A stretch of 64,000 bases of DNA from an uncultured SAR86 cluster bacterium (GCA_902525735.1 CABZIF010000004.1:32596-96595), one strand, 5' to 3'; positions 8,744-19,114 are shown, numbered from the stretch's first letter. Program-made: numbers and translations. Notes: a model not told the origin generated them from the sequence alone.

Positions 8744-10835
8744 TGATAGATTTTAAATTAATTTCTTCATAATTATTTTTTTGTTTTTCTATATAGATAA
8801 CCTCACCAGTTATCTCAATAGTTGGTGAATTTTTTGTTTCTATCGTCTTCCCTCGAATATCAAAAATTTGCTGACAAGGTTGACTTTTAAAAGAAGCATT
8901 TCCTTTGCTTGACCATATAGCTTCTATGATCGCATGTTCTTTTTCTACAATTAAGCAGTTAAGTTTTTTTTCTTGAATGAATTTTTTTATCTTGCCGCCA
9001 GAGAGTATCGAAATCAAATACTTATAACAAAAATAGGCATCTCTTTTTTTGATTTCTCCATCTAAGTTATTAACCAATCCATAACCTGGTGCAACCAATT
9101 GATGCCAATAACATTTTTTTACTTTTCCAGAGGCCAACATCAAAAGATAATAACGAATCAAATAACTTGACTGAAGCGACTCTTCAATCAAGTATTCTGC
9201 CGAAGGAGACCATCCATTCATATTTTTGAGTGGCCAATTAACCTCTGTAATGTACAGTTCACTTACTGTATTTCTGCTTGCATTAGAAAGAGCAGCATAA
9301 GCCCTAATCTTTGATACTGTATCGAAACCTAACTGTTTTTCTTCTGGACCACCTCTTCTATCTACATAAAGCTGTGTCGCAATGCCGTCGTAAAAGATAG
9401 ATTTGAAATGAAAAATTGATCGTGCAAAAAAAGGAAGATCAAAATCAATAATATTACTTCCAAGTAATTTAATTTTTGGAAATTTATCATTTTTAAGATC
9501 ATAAGCTATTTTAAAAAATGAAAAATATTCATCTATCGATACGAATGCCCATTTTTTTCGATTGATTGAATTTCCTATTTGAAATGTATTCACTTCGTTT
9601 GAAAGATTAGAAAAAATAAAATCCAATCTTTGTTTTGTAAGATATTTTTCTTCAATGTGTTCTCTATCTTGTAATATACAAACTAAGACGTCCTTATCCT
9701 GAAGATTTTTTATGAAACGAATATATTTCTCAATATTATCAAAATCAGCTAATGGTATTCTTACTAAGATATCATTAACAGCCAGCTCGTCGATCATTTC
9801 AGTTAGTTCCTCATTACTAATTAATTTTTGAGAACCGACTGGTTTATCAAGATTTACACATAACCCAAAACTATCAATCTTATTTTCAGAGAGTTTGTTG
9901 TTCTTGATATAGAAATAAGGACCTGAGAATAAAGCATATGCACTAGAGATTATGATCTTTAAATTGGCAAACCAAGACATAAAAGCAATCTTTCTTTTAA
10001 GTTTTTTATTATTCAAGACATGAGGTTGATTAGAATAATAGTCCCAAGCATAAGATGATCGCGGAATCCTAAAGTCTCTTGCAAAAATATTCTTTAAAAA
10101 TCTTTTTAGCTTTGATCTTTGCAGATTTTGATTGACTGATTTCATAAGATAGTCGGTGAAGTCAGAGAAAGAATTCGATGATTTATTTGCATATTCTTCA
10201 GCAAGAATTTTTATAATTTCTGGATCTCTGCTAATACGCTTTAAATTTTTCACACCCGTTTTAGTAGTGACAACTCCTTTATAAAGCCTATTAAGATCTA
10301 CTAAAAAAAAGTCATAGCCTTTATCCATCTTTTTAACGCATATATTTCCGACAACATAATCAAGATGCATGATATTTTTTTTATGTAAGTTATAGGTAAA
10401 GTCAATAAAGCTCTTAAGAATATCTTTGTAATCTTTAGCTTCCTTATGCGCAGCAAATTCAAGGGTAAAATCATAATTAATTTGACGAGAGATATAATAG
10501 CTTTGGAGGAGTCGGAAACGATCGAATACTTCAATATAACATAATGGTTCTGGTGTCTTTATGCCCTTTTGATTTAACAATAAAGAGTGTTCGAAAGATC
10601 TTTTCGCCTTAGTTTCCCTAAAAAACTTATAGATCATGCCTTGAATGAAATTAGGCTTCTTAAATGATTTTGTTACTGTTTCTATTTCTCCGAAACGTAT
10701 TTTTTTTATAGTGTTTCTATTATTTTTTATTATGTTTTGATTTTCTTTAAAAAACTTTTCAAAATCTTTTAAAGAAAAACCATTGGGGAACATTTCCTCA
10801 GAACGAAGTTTGATTTTTAATTCGTTTTTTTTCAT
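8736..10835 (-). CDS. Two-domain protein: LPS kinase (Kdo/WaaP)-like N-terminus and glycosidase-like C-terminus
   Basis: 699 residues, no signal peptide. Residues about 45-200 resemble the Kdo kinase/WaaP/InaA kinases that phosphorylate lipopolysaccharide core sugars: a Lys-containing strand (ETVTKSFKK), the catalytic loop HLDYVVGN (157-164, with D159 and N164) and the metal-binding VDLNR (D180). Residues about 320-620 look like a (beta/alpha)8 barrel glycosidase of clan GH-A: IGNSINRKKWAF at 420-431 aligns with the usual GNEPN acid/base site but has Ser423 for Glu, while YITEVNWPL places Glu531 as a possible nucleophile. Probably involved in surface polysaccharide metabolism. The domain reading is by eye. 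Confidence 0.6.
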   Translation of the reverse strand: MKKNELKIKLRSEEMFPNGFSLKDFEKFFKENQNIIKNNRNTIKKIRFGEIETVTKSFKKPNFIQGMIYKFFRETKAKRSFEHSLLLNQKGIKTPEPLCYIEVFDRFRLLQSYYISRQINYDFTLEFAAHKEAKDYKDILKSFIDFTYNLHKKNIMHLDYVVGNICVKKMDKGYDFFLVDLNRLYKGVVTTKTGVKNLKRISRDPEIIKILAEEYANKSSNSFSDFTDYLMKSVNQNLQRSKLKRFLKNIFARDFRIPRSSYAWDYYSNQPHVLNNKKLKRKIAFMSWFANLKIIISSAYALFSGPYFYIKNNKLSENKIDSFGLCVNLDKPVGSQKLISNEELTEMIDELAVNDILVRIPLADFDNIEKYIRFIKNLQDKDVLVCILQDREHIEEKYLTKQRLDFIFSNLSNEVNTFQIGNSINRKKWAFVSIDEYFSFFKIAYDLKNDKFPKIKLLGSNIIDFDLPFFARSIFHFKSIFYDGIATQLYVDRRGGPEEKQLGFDTVSKIRAYAALSNASRNTVSELYITEVNWPLKNMNGWSPSAEYLIEESLQSSYLIRYYLLMLASGKVKKCYWHQLVAPGYGLVNNLDGEIKKRDAYFCYKYLISILSGGKIKKFIQEKKLNCLIVEKEHAIIEAIWSSKGNASFKSQPCQQIFDIRGKTIETKNSPTIEITGEVIYIEKQKNNYEEINLKSINE

Positions 10836-10987
10836 TAAAGATATAGATTAAATATTAATTATATTCAATTTAGAGTATTTTTTTAAAATCGATATTTATT
10901 AAAAACTTTGAAAAATCTAAAATTAATAGTTTGTATAAAGTTTGTATGAGAAGAATGCTTATTTAATAGTATTTTCAGACCATTTTC
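10836..10987. other. 152-base spacer between guaA and the kinase/glycosidase-like gene
   Basis: AT-rich. It should hold the guaA terminator and the promoter for the kinase/glycosidase-like operon on the minus strand. I see no strong hairpin with a T-run and no convincing small ORF. Confidence 0.5.
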
Positions 10988-12547
10988 TTATTCCCACTCA
11001 ATTGTAGCTGGAGGTTTGCTTGAAATGTCATAAACCACTCTAGAGACTTCAGAGATTTCATTAATAATTCTATCTGAAACTAGATTTAAAAAAATATGAT
11101 TTAACTTTGCTGCTTTTGCTGTCATAAAATCAGTTGTTTCTGCAGCTCTTAAAGCGATAACGTATTCATAACGTCTAGCATCACCAACAACTCCAACACT
11201 TTGAATTGGCAAAAATACCGCAAATGCTTGGCTGACTTTGTCATAAAGTTTATGCCTATTTAATTCCTCCATGAATATAGAATCAGCTTCCCTTAAAATC
11301 TCTAATTTTTTTTTGGTCACTTCTCCTAGTGTTCTAACTGCTAATCCCGGGCCAGGAAATGGATGTCTCTTTATTAAATAGTCTGGCAATCCCAATTCTT
11401 TGCCTATTTTTCTCACTTCATCTTTGAATAGAGAATTTAATGGCTCAATCAGTGGTAATTTCAAATAAGATGGAAGCCCACCTACATTATGGTGAGATTT
11501 AATTACGTGTGCTTTTCCATTTTTTATTCCAGAGGATTCAATTACATCAGGATAAATTGTGCCTTGTGCTAAAAAGGAAATATTTTTTAATTTTTTAGTT
11601 TCTTTTATAAAAACGTCTATAAAAGTTTTTCCTATTATTTTTCTCTTTTTTTCAGGATCATATTCCCCTTTTAAATTTTTCAAAAATAGTTTTTCACTAT
11701 CAGAAAAATTTATATTCAATTTTAAACCTCGTTTTAGATCTTTTTTTACTTGCTTTGATTCGCCTTTTCTTAATAACCCATTGTCAACAAAAATACATTC
11801 TAAATTTTTACCAATTGCCTTTGATAATAAAGCTGCAACAACAGAAGAATCTACCCCGCCAGATATTCCTAATAAAACCTTTTTGCTACCGACTTGCTTT
11901 TTTATATCTTCTACAAGTGAATTTACAATATTTTTTGGACGCCAATATCCTTTGCATCCACAAATGTCTCTAACAAATGCTTTTAAGATTTTTTGCCCTT
12001 GGTGGGTATGAGTGACTTCAGGATGAAATTGAAAGCCATATTTTTTTAATTTAGTATTTTCAAATGCTGCAATTGGACTATTATTGGAAGATCCTATTTT
12101 CTTAAAACCTTTGGGTAATTTAGAAACTTTATCGCCATGACTCATCCATACATTTAATTCTTTTGTTTTGGGAGGAAGACTTGCAAAAATTGAACCTTTA
12201 TTTATCTTTAAAGTTGCATTTCCAAATTCTCTTTTATTTGAAGAGCTAACCTTACCTTTAAAATGCTTTGCCATACATTGCATGCCATAACAAATTCCTA
12301 GAATTGGAATCTCACTATCCAATAGTTTTGAATCGAATTTTAAAGCTTTTTTGCTATAGACCGATTCAGGTCCACCTGACATTATCACGCCAGATGCTTT
12401 TAATTCTTTTATTTTTTTTAATGAAGTTTCATGTCGAAGTATTTCTGAATAAACTCCCGTTTCTCTTATTCTTCTAGCTATTAATTGAGTGTATTGGGAA
12501 CCAAAATCTAAAATTATAATTTTTTCAGAAGTTAAAGCTTTTTCCAC
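10988..12547 (-). CDS. guaA: GMP synthase (glutamine-hydrolysing)
   Basis: 519 residues, as in E. coli (525). It aminates XMP to GMP using ATP and glutamine. The class I amidotransferase domain occupies about residues 8-195 with nucleophile Cys86 (GICYGMQCM) and the HPEV motif; the ATP pyrophosphatase domain follows with the P-loop GISGGVDSSV; the C-terminal dimerisation domain ends in PPATIEWE, as in other GuaA proteins. It is 4 bases downstream of guaB, forming the common guaBA operon. The 152 bases beyond its stop hold no clear terminator. Confidence 0.97.
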   Translation of the reverse strand: MEKALTSEKIIILDFGSQYTQLIARRIRETGVYSEILRHETSLKKIKELKASGVIMSGGPESVYSKKALKFDSKLLDSEIPILGICYGMQCMAKHFKGKVSSSNKREFGNATLKINKGSIFASLPPKTKELNVWMSHGDKVSKLPKGFKKIGSSNNSPIAAFENTKLKKYGFQFHPEVTHTHQGQKILKAFVRDICGCKGYWRPKNIVNSLVEDIKKQVGSKKVLLGISGGVDSSVVAALLSKAIGKNLECIFVDNGLLRKGESKQVKKDLKRGLKLNINFSDSEKLFLKNLKGEYDPEKKRKIIGKTFIDVFIKETKKLKNISFLAQGTIYPDVIESSGIKNGKAHVIKSHHNVGGLPSYLKLPLIEPLNSLFKDEVRKIGKELGLPDYLIKRHPFPGPGLAVRTLGEVTKKKLEILREADSIFMEELNRHKLYDKVSQAFAVFLPIQSVGVVGDARRYEYVIALRAAETTDFMTAKAAKLNHIFLNLVSDRIINEISEVSRVVYDISSKPPATIEWE

Positions 12548-12551
12548 AGAT

Positions 12552-14021
12552 TTAACTCATTCTGTAATTTGGCGCTTCTTTGGTAACACTTACATCATGA
12601 ACATGACTCTCAGTAATTCCTGAAGAAGTAATTTGCATAAATTTAGGTTTGCTTTTCATAGTTTTGATATCTTTGCATCCTGTATAACCCATACTTTGTC
12701 TTAGGCCACCTAAAATTTGATGAAGAGTGGTTTCTACAAAGCCTTTGTATGGCACCCTTCCTTCTATACCCTCAGGTACCAATTTATCTGTTTGAGAAAT
12801 ATTTTCCTGAAAATATCTATCTCCAGAATTTGACTCTCCTGACATTGCGCCTACCGAGCCCATTCCTCGATAAGATTTATAGCTTCGTCCTTGATAAAGT
12901 TCTACTTGTCCAGGCGCTTCTTCGGTTCCAGCTAAGATACCGCCTAACATGACTGTATCTGCTCCTGCGGCAATAGCTTTAGCAATATCTCCTGAAAACC
13001 TAATTCCACCATCTGCAATGATAGGTATTTCTTTTTTTCCGATTGCTTCAACTACATTTGCAATAGCGGTAATTTGCGGCACTCCAACTCCAGTTACAAC
13101 TCTCGTGGTACAAATCGATCCAGGACCAATACCAACTTTTACTGCGTCTACTCCTGCTTTAACTAAGGCCTCTGCACCCTGACCAGTTGCTACATTTCCA
13201 GCAATCACTTGGATATCCGGATACGTTTTTTTGACTGATGCAACTCGATCAATGATTCCTTTTGAGTGGCCATGAGCGCTATCAACGACAATAACATCTA
13301 CACCAGCATTTATTAATGCTTCTAATCTTTCTTCTGTGTCAGAGCCATTACCAATTGCTGCTCCCGTAATTAATCTTCCTTCAGAATCTTTTGAGGCTAA
13401 AGGAAAATCTTTCGTTTTATTAATATCTTTTAACGTTACAAGTCCTTGTAAGAAAAAATTATCGTCGACTAGAGGTATCTTCTCTATTCTATTTTCATAT
13501 AAAAGAGTTTTGACTTTATCCAAACTATCATTTTCTTTTGCTGTTACAAGTCTTTCTTTCGGCGTCATAATCGTTGATACACATGCAGATATATCCGAAA
13601 CATTTCTAAAATCTCGAGAAGTTACTATTCCAACTAAGTGTTTTTCATCTACAACAGGCATACCAGAAATATTCAAGTCTTTAGTTAACTGAACTAATTC
13701 CTTAATCGTTTTATCTGAAGAAATTGTGATTGGATCTCTTACAATCCCACTCTCAAATTTTTTAACAGAAGAAACCTGTTGAGCCTGCTCTTGTATGGGT
13801 AAATTTTTATGAATAATTCCAATACCGCCGAACTCTGCGAGTGCTATTGCCATTCTTGATTCGGTGACGGTATCCATAGCAGAAGATACAATCGGTATTT
13901 TTAAGGATATATTTTTTGTTAATAAAGTGCTTAAATCAGCTCCTTGAGGTAGAACCTCAGAATAATCAGGCACAAGGAGAACGTCGTCGAAGGTTAAAGC
14001 TTGGTTTACTAAACGCAACAT
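12552..14021 (-). CDS. guaB: Inosine-5'-monophosphate dehydrogenase
   Basis: 489 residues from the ATG at 14021 ([18 protein letters not shown]), the usual family start; an in-frame upstream TTG at 14081 would add 20 hydrophobic residues and run into the divergent transporter gene. It oxidises IMP to XMP with NAD+, the committed step to GMP. The barrel has SSAMDTVTE, the catalytic loop [15 protein letters not shown] with Cys304, and [14 protein letters not shown]. Two CBS domains fill about residues 95-205. First gene of guaBA; a TATAAT lies 6 bases before the ATG. Confidence 0.97.
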   Translation of the reverse strand: MLRLVNQALTFDDVLLVPDYSEVLPQGADLSTLLTKNISLKIPIVSSAMDTVTESRMAIALAEFGGIGIIHKNLPIQEQAQQVSSVKKFESGIVRDPITISSDKTIKELVQLTKDLNISGMPVVDEKHLVGIVTSRDFRNVSDISACVSTIMTPKERLVTAKENDSLDKVKTLLYENRIEKIPLVDDNFFLQGLVTLKDINKTKDFPLASKDSEGRLITGAAIGNGSDTEERLEALINAGVDVIVVDSAHGHSKGIIDRVASVKKTYPDIQVIAGNVATGQGAEALVKAGVDAVKVGIGPGSICTTRVVTGVGVPQITAIANVVEAIGKKEIPIIADGGIRFSGDIAKAIAAGADTVMLGGILAGTEEAPGQVELYQGRSYKSYRGMGSVGAMSGESNSGDRYFQENISQTDKLVPEGIEGRVPYKGFVETTLHQILGGLRQSMGYTGCKDIKTMKSKPKFMQITSSGITESHVHDVSVTKEAPNYRMS

Positions 14022-14027
14022 TTTCAA

Positions 14028-14033
14028 ATTATA
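14028..14033 (-). promoter_or_regulatory. Candidate -10 hexamer of the guaBA promoter
   Basis: TATAAT on the minus strand, 6 bases upstream of the guaB ATG. A TTTGTT with 16-base spacing could be the -35. Initiation here would give a leaderless or nearly leaderless guaB mRNA. The whole divergent spacer to the MFS gene is only 37 bases, so the promoter must lie in or next to it. Confidence 0.45.
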
Positions 14034-14058
14034 CAGAAAGAATTTTAAAAACAAAGCT

Positions 14059-15309
14059 ATGACTAATGCGACAAAATTCAAAGGTTGGCAAATGGTTTAC
14101 ACAGGAATGATGATGGAATTCTCTGTGGTTGGATTTGTTTTTTACTGTTTTCCATTGATGTTTTCAGAATTAGAAAAAGATTTAGGTGCTTCACAAACTC
14201 AATTATCCAGCGCCTTATCGCTTTTTTTTATTTTCTCAACAATTGCTTCTATATTTTTAGGAAGAATTTTAGATAAATATTCTATTAAAGGAATCATGAC
14301 TCTTGGTGGAATAATTTTTAGCTTTGGTCTGATCTCCATTGCTTTTGTTCAAAATACTTTCAGTTTGCTAATTGTTTATGCAACTTTAATTGCTATAGGT
14401 GGACCTGCCTTAGGTAATTTATCCATCACTAAATTAGTAGCTAACTGGTTTGATGCCAAAGCTGGTATAGCATTAGGTATTGCAGCCATCGGCATTTCTT
14501 TTTCTGGGGTCATTCTTCCTATTTTAGTTGATCCTTTGATAGGTCTAATCGGCTGGCGAAATGTTTATTTAGTCTTTGCGTCAATAGTAATTTTAATTTT
14601 GTTACCAACTATTAGAGCAGTAATAATTAATACTCCTGAAGAAATTGGACAAAAAAAAGATAATTTAGAGTTTCAGCCTTCTTTAAATTTAGATCAAAAA
14701 TTATTAAAAGTTTCTGATTTTTTCAAATCAAAAATATTTTGGTTAATATCGCTTACTTTTGCATTTCAGTTTTTTGCCATGGGAGGCGTCTTACTTCATC
14801 TTCCCTTGCACTCAGAAAGAATCGGTTTTGATGAGACTTTCTTCTTTTTAGGTTTTCCAATTAAACAATATGTATTCGCCTATTCACTTGCTGCATTTGG
14901 AGGTGTCGCAGGTAAAGTCTTTTTTGGCTACTTAGTTGATAAATTGAATCCTAACAAACCCGTAATGATTATGATGTTAATGCAGTCACTAGGTATTTTT
15001 GGAATCACTTTTTCCGAAAGTTTCCTACTTTTTTCCCTCTTTTGCTTTGTCTTCGGTCTAGGATTTGGTGGAGCAATGGTTTTAATGAGCGCATGTTTTT
15101 TAAAAGCTTTTGGATCTGTAAATCTCGGTTCCGTAAGAGGTTTTTCTGGAATGATAGTAGTGCCGCTTCAACCAGTTGGAATATTTTTTGTAGGAAGAGC
15201 CTTTGATTTAAATTTATATCTTGAAGCTTTTCAAATAATGGGTTTAGTAACTTTAATTGGATTTATTGTAGGTTCGAGAATTATAATTTCAAAAGTTCAC
15301 TCTGCATAA
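14059..15309 (+). CDS. MFS transporter
   Basis: 416 residues with about twelve hydrophobic helices in two halves separated by a charged central loop (residues 190-220, [13 protein letters not shown]). The first intracellular loop has [18 protein letters not shown], a variant of the MFS motif A, repeated in the second half as [16 protein letters not shown]. The pattern resembles monocarboxylate/oxalate-formate type symporters. The substrate is unknown. Divergent from guaB over 37 bases; its last 13 bases overlap the end of phhB on the opposite strand. Confidence 0.85.
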   Translation: MTNATKFKGWQMVYTGMMMEFSVVGFVFYCFPLMFSELEKDLGASQTQLSSALSLFFIFSTIASIFLGRILDKYSIKGIMTLGGIIFSFGLISIAFVQNTFSLLIVYATLIAIGGPALGNLSITKLVANWFDAKAGIALGIAAIGISFSGVILPILVDPLIGLIGWRNVYLVFASIVILILLPTIRAVIINTPEEIGQKKDNLEFQPSLNLDQKLLKVSDFFKSKIFWLISLTFAFQFFAMGGVLLHLPLHSERIGFDETFFFLGFPIKQYVFAYSLAAFGGVAGKVFFGYLVDKLNPNKPVMIMMLMQSLGIFGITFSESFLLFSLFCFVFGLGFGGAMVLMSACFLKAFGSVNLGSVRGFSGMIVVPLQPVGIFFVGRAFDLNLYLEAFQIMGLVTLIGFIVGSRIIISKVHSA

Positions 15310-15644
15310 ATCGAGTCTGTTTTAGCAGCAGCTATGAAATCATTTTTATGCAAACCATTTATTTTATGTGACCACCAAGACACTGTTACTTTACCCCACT
15401 CTAAAACTATCTCAGGATGATGATCTTCAAGCTCTGCCATAGCAGCTACTTTAGAAACAAAACTCAAACCTTCCATATAAGTTTTAAATGCGAAACTGCA
15501 ACTTAGTCTATCAATGTCATCGATTGTTAATATATCCCAGGCTGGAATTTTAGGTTTTAATTCATCTATTTCTTCTTTAGTTACTAAAGGTGCATCTGCA
15601 TGACAAGCTTCGCAAGAATTATTTGTTAAGTCATTTTTGTCCAT
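15297..15644 (-). CDS. phhB: Pterin-4a-carbinolamine dehydratase
   Basis: 115 residues, the family length. It dehydrates 4a-hydroxytetrahydropterin, recycling the cofactor of aromatic amino-acid hydroxylases. The active-site signature EDHHPEI (His75-His76) followed by the strand KVTVSWWSHK is intact. The N-terminus contains CEACHADAP, as in many bacterial members. No phhA partner is in the window. One base separates it from fumC upstream, so the two are probably cotranscribed; its 3' end overlaps the converging MFS gene by 13 bases. Confidence 0.93.
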   Translation of the reverse strand: MDKNDLTNNSCEACHADAPLVTKEEIDELKPKIPAWDILTIDDIDRLSCSFAFKTYMEGLSFVSKVAAMAELEDHHPEIVLEWGKVTVSWWSHKINGLHKNDFIAAAKTDSIYAE

Positions 15645-15645
15645 T

Positions 15646-17055
15646 TTAATTTATGCCTCCTTTGGTAAGTTTTAAAGGATCAAGTATTTTTTTTAATTTC
15701 GCTTCAGTTAAATCAGTTTCTTCCATTGTCACCTCAATGATAGGCCTATTTTCACGATATGCTTTTTTGGCTATTGCAGCAGCTTTCGAATATCCAATGA
15801 TTGGGTTTAATGCCGTTACTAAAATTGGATTTTTATTCAAAGCATTTTCTAGTGATTTTTTATTAATTTTGAAAGATTTAATTGTTTTATCAGCTAGAAC
15901 ATTCATGCTTCCTCTTAATAAAGCTATACTTTTCAGTAAATTATAAGCAATGACAGGGAGCATAACATTGAGTTGAAAATTTCCTGACTGAGCTGCAATA
16001 GTTATAGTGACATCGTTTCCAATAACATCAGCAGCAGCCATAGCTACAGCCTCTGGTATCACAGGATTAACCTTGCCGGGCATAATACTGCTTCCAGGCT
16101 GTAAACCTTTTAACTCTATTTCTGATAGTCCTGCTAAAGGTCCAGAATTCATCCATCTAAGATCATTAGAAATTTTCATTAAAGTAACTGCAAGATTTTT
16201 TAACTCTCCTGAAACTTGCACGGCTGTATCTTGCGAGCTTAATTCATGGAAAAAGTTTTCACTAGAAATTGCCTTACATTTTCCTCCAGTTAGAACCGAT
16301 AACTCTTTTGCAAAGGTCTTAGCAAATCTAGGATGAGCATTTATTCCTGTGCCAACTGCGGTACCGCCTAGAGGCATTTCCAATAACCTTTTTTCTAAAA
16401 AACCTAAGGTTTTTTTTGTGTTCTTTAATTGAGCAGTCCAAGCTGAAAGTTCTTGCGAAATTTCTAAAGGCATCGCATCCATTAAGTGAGTTCTACCCGT
16501 TTTAATAATTCCTTTCAACGAAATTTCTTTTTTTTCAATTTCAGAAATTAATTTATCAAGAGCAGGATGCAGTTTCTCCGTCAAATCTTTGTAAGCACTT
16601 ACCTTAATAGCAGTTGGTATAACATCATTACTGCTTTGGCTCATATTTACATCATCATTCGGATCAATTTGAATACCGCTATACTTTGAAGCTAAATTTG
16701 CAATTACTTCATTCGCATTCATATTGGAACTTGTTCCAGAGCCAGTTTGAAATACATCTAATGGAAATTCTTCATTGCGTTTACTTTGCCAAACTTCTTT
16801 TGAAGCCCTAGAGATTGCATTGGCTTTTTTTGATCCAAGAAGGCTTAATTTTTTATTCGCTCTTGCAGCAGCGTCTTTAATTAATCCAAGAGAATCCACA
16901 AACGAATTAGTAAAAGGAAAGTCCATCTTTATTCCACTAATTGGAAAATTTTCAACAGCTCTTTGAGTCTGTGCTCCGTATAAAGCTTTTTTGGGAACAT
17001 ACACTTCTCCTAGGCTATCTTTTTCTACACGAAATCCCTTTTTTATTTTTGCCAT
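15646..17055 (-). CDS. fumC: Fumarate hydratase, class II
   Basis: 469 residues from the ATG at 17055; a TTG four codons earlier is possible but less likely. It hydrates fumarate to malate in the TCA cycle and needs no iron-sulfur cluster. Signatures: GAQTQRAVENF, QTGSGTSSNMNANEV, the substrate loop NMSQSSNDVIPTA, GRTHLMDAMP and the fumarase/aspartase signature GSSIMPGKVNP. Aspartate ammonia-lyase is the nearest alternative; overall similarity to E. coli FumC favours fumarase. With sdhCDAB and sucCD elsewhere in the window it covers succinyl-CoA to malate. Confidence 0.92.
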   Translation of the reverse strand: MAKIKKGFRVEKDSLGEVYVPKKALYGAQTQRAVENFPISGIKMDFPFTNSFVDSLGLIKDAAARANKKLSLLGSKKANAISRASKEVWQSKRNEEFPLDVFQTGSGTSSNMNANEVIANLASKYSGIQIDPNDDVNMSQSSNDVIPTAIKVSAYKDLTEKLHPALDKLISEIEKKEISLKGIIKTGRTHLMDAMPLEISQELSAWTAQLKNTKKTLGFLEKRLLEMPLGGTAVGTGINAHPRFAKTFAKELSVLTGGKCKAISSENFFHELSSQDTAVQVSGELKNLAVTLMKISNDLRWMNSGPLAGLSEIELKGLQPGSSIMPGKVNPVIPEAVAMAAADVIGNDVTITIAAQSGNFQLNVMLPVIAYNLLKSIALLRGSMNVLADKTIKSFKINKKSLENALNKNPILVTALNPIIGYSKAAAIAKKAYRENRPIIEVTMEETDLTEAKLKKILDPLKLTKGGIN

Positions 17056-17142
17056 AACTTTTATCAATGTTTAAAATATAATTGTACAAAATATTTATTT
17101 AAATAAATGATTTAAATGCATAATTATTAAATGGAGTGAATT

Positions 17143-17961
17143 ATGTCAGATAAAGAAATTAAGCTTCCCATAGATACATCTTTGGGTAAATTACCTCAAA
17201 AAGAAAAAGGCTCTCTCCTTCCAATAGAATGTAAATCACCTGAAGAAATAAGAAGACATCAATTGGAAAGATTGGCTGCTGGTTTTAGAATGTTTTCTCA
17301 TTTTGGTTACGATGAGGGAATAGCTGGTCATATAACATTGAGAGACCCAGAGTATCCCCATTACTTTTGGGTTAACCCATTTGGCATGCATTTTGGTCAG
17401 ATCTGCATCTCAGATTTAATTCTTGTTGACAGAGATGGCAACATAGTTCAGGGCGAAGGAAAAATGCTTAATACTGCAGCTTTTGCCATTCACTCGAGGC
17501 TTCATGAGGCAAGGCCTGATGTCAATGCAGCTGCTCATTCCCATTCTATGTATGGAAAGTCATTTTCTTCTTTAGGTCGTCTTCTAGAGCCAATTACACA
17601 GGATTCTTGTGCCTTTTATGACAACCATGTGTTGTTCGATGATTTTACTGGTGTGGTTTTAGAAACAGATGAAGGAGATAGAATCGCAAAAGCTTTAGGC
17701 GATAAAAAGGCTGCAATTCTAAAAAACCATGGTCTCTTGACTACTGGTGAATCCGTTGATGCGGCTTTGTGGGCTTTTTTGTCAATGGACAGATGCTGTC
17801 AATCTCAATTAATTGCTGAATCTGCGGGCCAAATGGAAAGAATTTCTGATGAAGTCGCAGAATTGACAAAATCTCAAGTTGGTTCTGAGTTTGCAATGTG
17901 GGCGAGTTTTCAACCTATTTATGATTTAATGTTAGAAAAAGACGATAGTTTCTTAAATTAA
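17143..17961 (+). CDS. Class II aldolase/adducin family protein
   Basis: 272 residues. The zinc-binding pair His132 and His134 (AAAHSHSMYG) and the later LKNHGLLTTG His fit the fold shared by fuculose-phosphate aldolase, ribulose-5-phosphate epimerase and adducin heads. An N-terminal 30-residue segment rich in charged residues precedes the domain. Many marine bacteria carry such proteins annotated only by fold, and the substrate is unknown. A ribosome site, ggagtg, precedes the ATG. It is divergent from fumC. Confidence 0.82.
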   Translation: MSDKEIKLPIDTSLGKLPQKEKGSLLPIECKSPEEIRRHQLERLAAGFRMFSHFGYDEGIAGHITLRDPEYPHYFWVNPFGMHFGQICISDLILVDRDGNIVQGEGKMLNTAAFAIHSRLHEARPDVNAAAHSHSMYGKSFSSLGRLLEPITQDSCAFYDNHVLFDDFTGVVLETDEGDRIAKALGDKKAAILKNHGLLTTGESVDAALWAFLSMDRCCQSQLIAESAGQMERISDEVAELTKSQVGSEFAMWASFQPIYDLMLEKDDSFLN

Positions 17962-17983
17962 ATAATTTCTTTCTTTTATAAAA

Positions 17984-19114
17984 TTGTTTTCTTTGTTTCT
18001 GTTATTTTCTTTGTTGGGTTTTATAATTCATCTTTTAGTTCGGCATTTTTTTAAAAAACGAAACTTTGTCGATATCCCAGATGGTTTTAAAAAAAAACAT
18101 GAAAGTGCAGTGCCTATTTCAGGGGGTTTATCTTTTGCGATCTGTTTCACTTTATTTTTCTCTTGTTCTTTTTTATTAAGCTTTTTTAATTTAATTCCTT
18201 ATTTTGATATACAAATTCCAGCCGAGGGTTTTGGATCTTTAAATTCTTTTCCTTATGTTTCTTTTTTTTGGTTGCTGTTTTTATCTTTAGTGCTTTTGAT
18301 GATTTGTCTTATCGACGACTTAATCAATTTACCAGTTTGGGTAAGACTCTTTTCGCAAGTAAGCTGTACCATTTTAATGATTCAATTAGCAAATATGAAT
18401 CTTATTAATCTAGGAGCTATATTTGGAGGGAACGATCTTATCCTCCCAAATTATTTAGCGTTCCTATTTACAATTTTTTGTGTCGTTGGAATTACAAACG
18501 CATTTAACTGGATAGATGGTATTGATGGTTTTTTTTCGTTTCAGGTTCTATTGGCCTTGATTGGATTAGCCATAATTGGTAGAGCTGGATTCACTCTTGC
18601 GCATTTGTCTTTACTAGCTGCCCTGCTTCCTTACAGTTTGATGAATTTGGGTTTGTTTGGAAGAAAGTTCAAAGTTTTTATAGGTGATCATGGTGCCATG
18701 ATGATAGGTTTCTTTCTAGCTTGCTCTTTTATTTTTCTTACTCAAGACCCCCTTAACGAATATGAATCTCATGCGCGTCCAGTTGAAGCACTCTGGTGTG
18801 TTGGATTAGTGTTATTGAATGCCTTTAGAGTGATCTGGAAAAGATTTAATAAAAAACTTTCGATCTTTAGTTCAGATAGAGAGCACATTCATCATTATTT
18901 TTTGGATCAAGGATACTCCAATCGTAAAACGCTATTAATTGTTTGTGCTATAAGTTTTTCAATTTCAGCTTTTGGATTACTATTATTTTTTCTAAATACT
19001 CCCGAATGGCTTTCTCTTTTAATTTTTATGAGCATTTTAATAATTTGGAGCTGGGCAAGTAACTTTACTAGTCGAAAAACTAAGATTCTAGAATCTCCTC
19101 AATCATCCAAATAG
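17984..19114 (+). CDS. wecA: Polyprenyl-phosphate HexNAc-1-phosphate transferase (WecA/MraY family)
   Basis: 376 residues, roughly ten membrane helices. It would transfer a sugar-1-phosphate to undecaprenyl phosphate to begin O-antigen or other surface glycans. Conserved cytoplasmic motifs: PISGGLSF near the start, the aspartates of CLIDDLINLPVWVRL, NAFNWIDGIDGF, the GDHGAMMIGF loop, and REHIHHYFLDQGYS near the C-terminus typical of WecA-like rather than MraY enzymes. The reading frame opens just after a stop and has no ATG near the N-terminus; TTG at 17984 is the best start. Its last 35 bases overlap the DsbA-like gene on the other strand. Confidence 0.85.
   Translation: MFSLFLLFSLLGFIIHLLVRHFFKKRNFVDIPDGFKKKHESAVPISGGLSFAICFTLFFSCSFLLSFFNLIPYFDIQIPAEGFGSLNSFPYVSFFWLLFLSLVLLMICLIDDLINLPVWVRLFSQVSCTILMIQLANMNLINLGAIFGGNDLILPNYLAFLFTIFCVVGITNAFNWIDGIDGFFSFQVLLALIGLAIIGRAGFTLAHLSLLAALLPYSLMNLGLFGRKFKVFIGDHGAMMIGFFLACSFIFLTQDPLNEYESHARPVEALWCVGLVLLNAFRVIWKRFNKKLSIFSSDREHIHHYFLDQGYSNRKTLLIVCAISFSISAFGLLLFFLNTPEWLSLLIFMSILIIWSWASNFTSRKTKILESPQSSK

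Noticed and set aside
11559..12011. 150-codon open frame on the plus strand opposite guaA
   Set aside because: It lies wholly antisense to a well-conserved gene and has no ribosome site or family features.
14022..14081. Upstream extension of guaB by 20 residues
   Set aside because: The extension starts at TTG, is hydrophobic, overlaps the divergent MFS gene and does not match IMPDH proteins, which begin at the ATG at 14021.
15653..16966. Several plus-strand open frames opposite fumC
   Set aside because: They mirror conserved fumarase coding sequence; their composition is that of antisense frames.
17093..17108. Perfect 16-base palindrome of A and T between fumC and the aldolase-family gene
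   Set aside because: It contains only A and T in a very AT-rich spacer, so a chance origin is likely; no repeat of it was noticed elsewhere.
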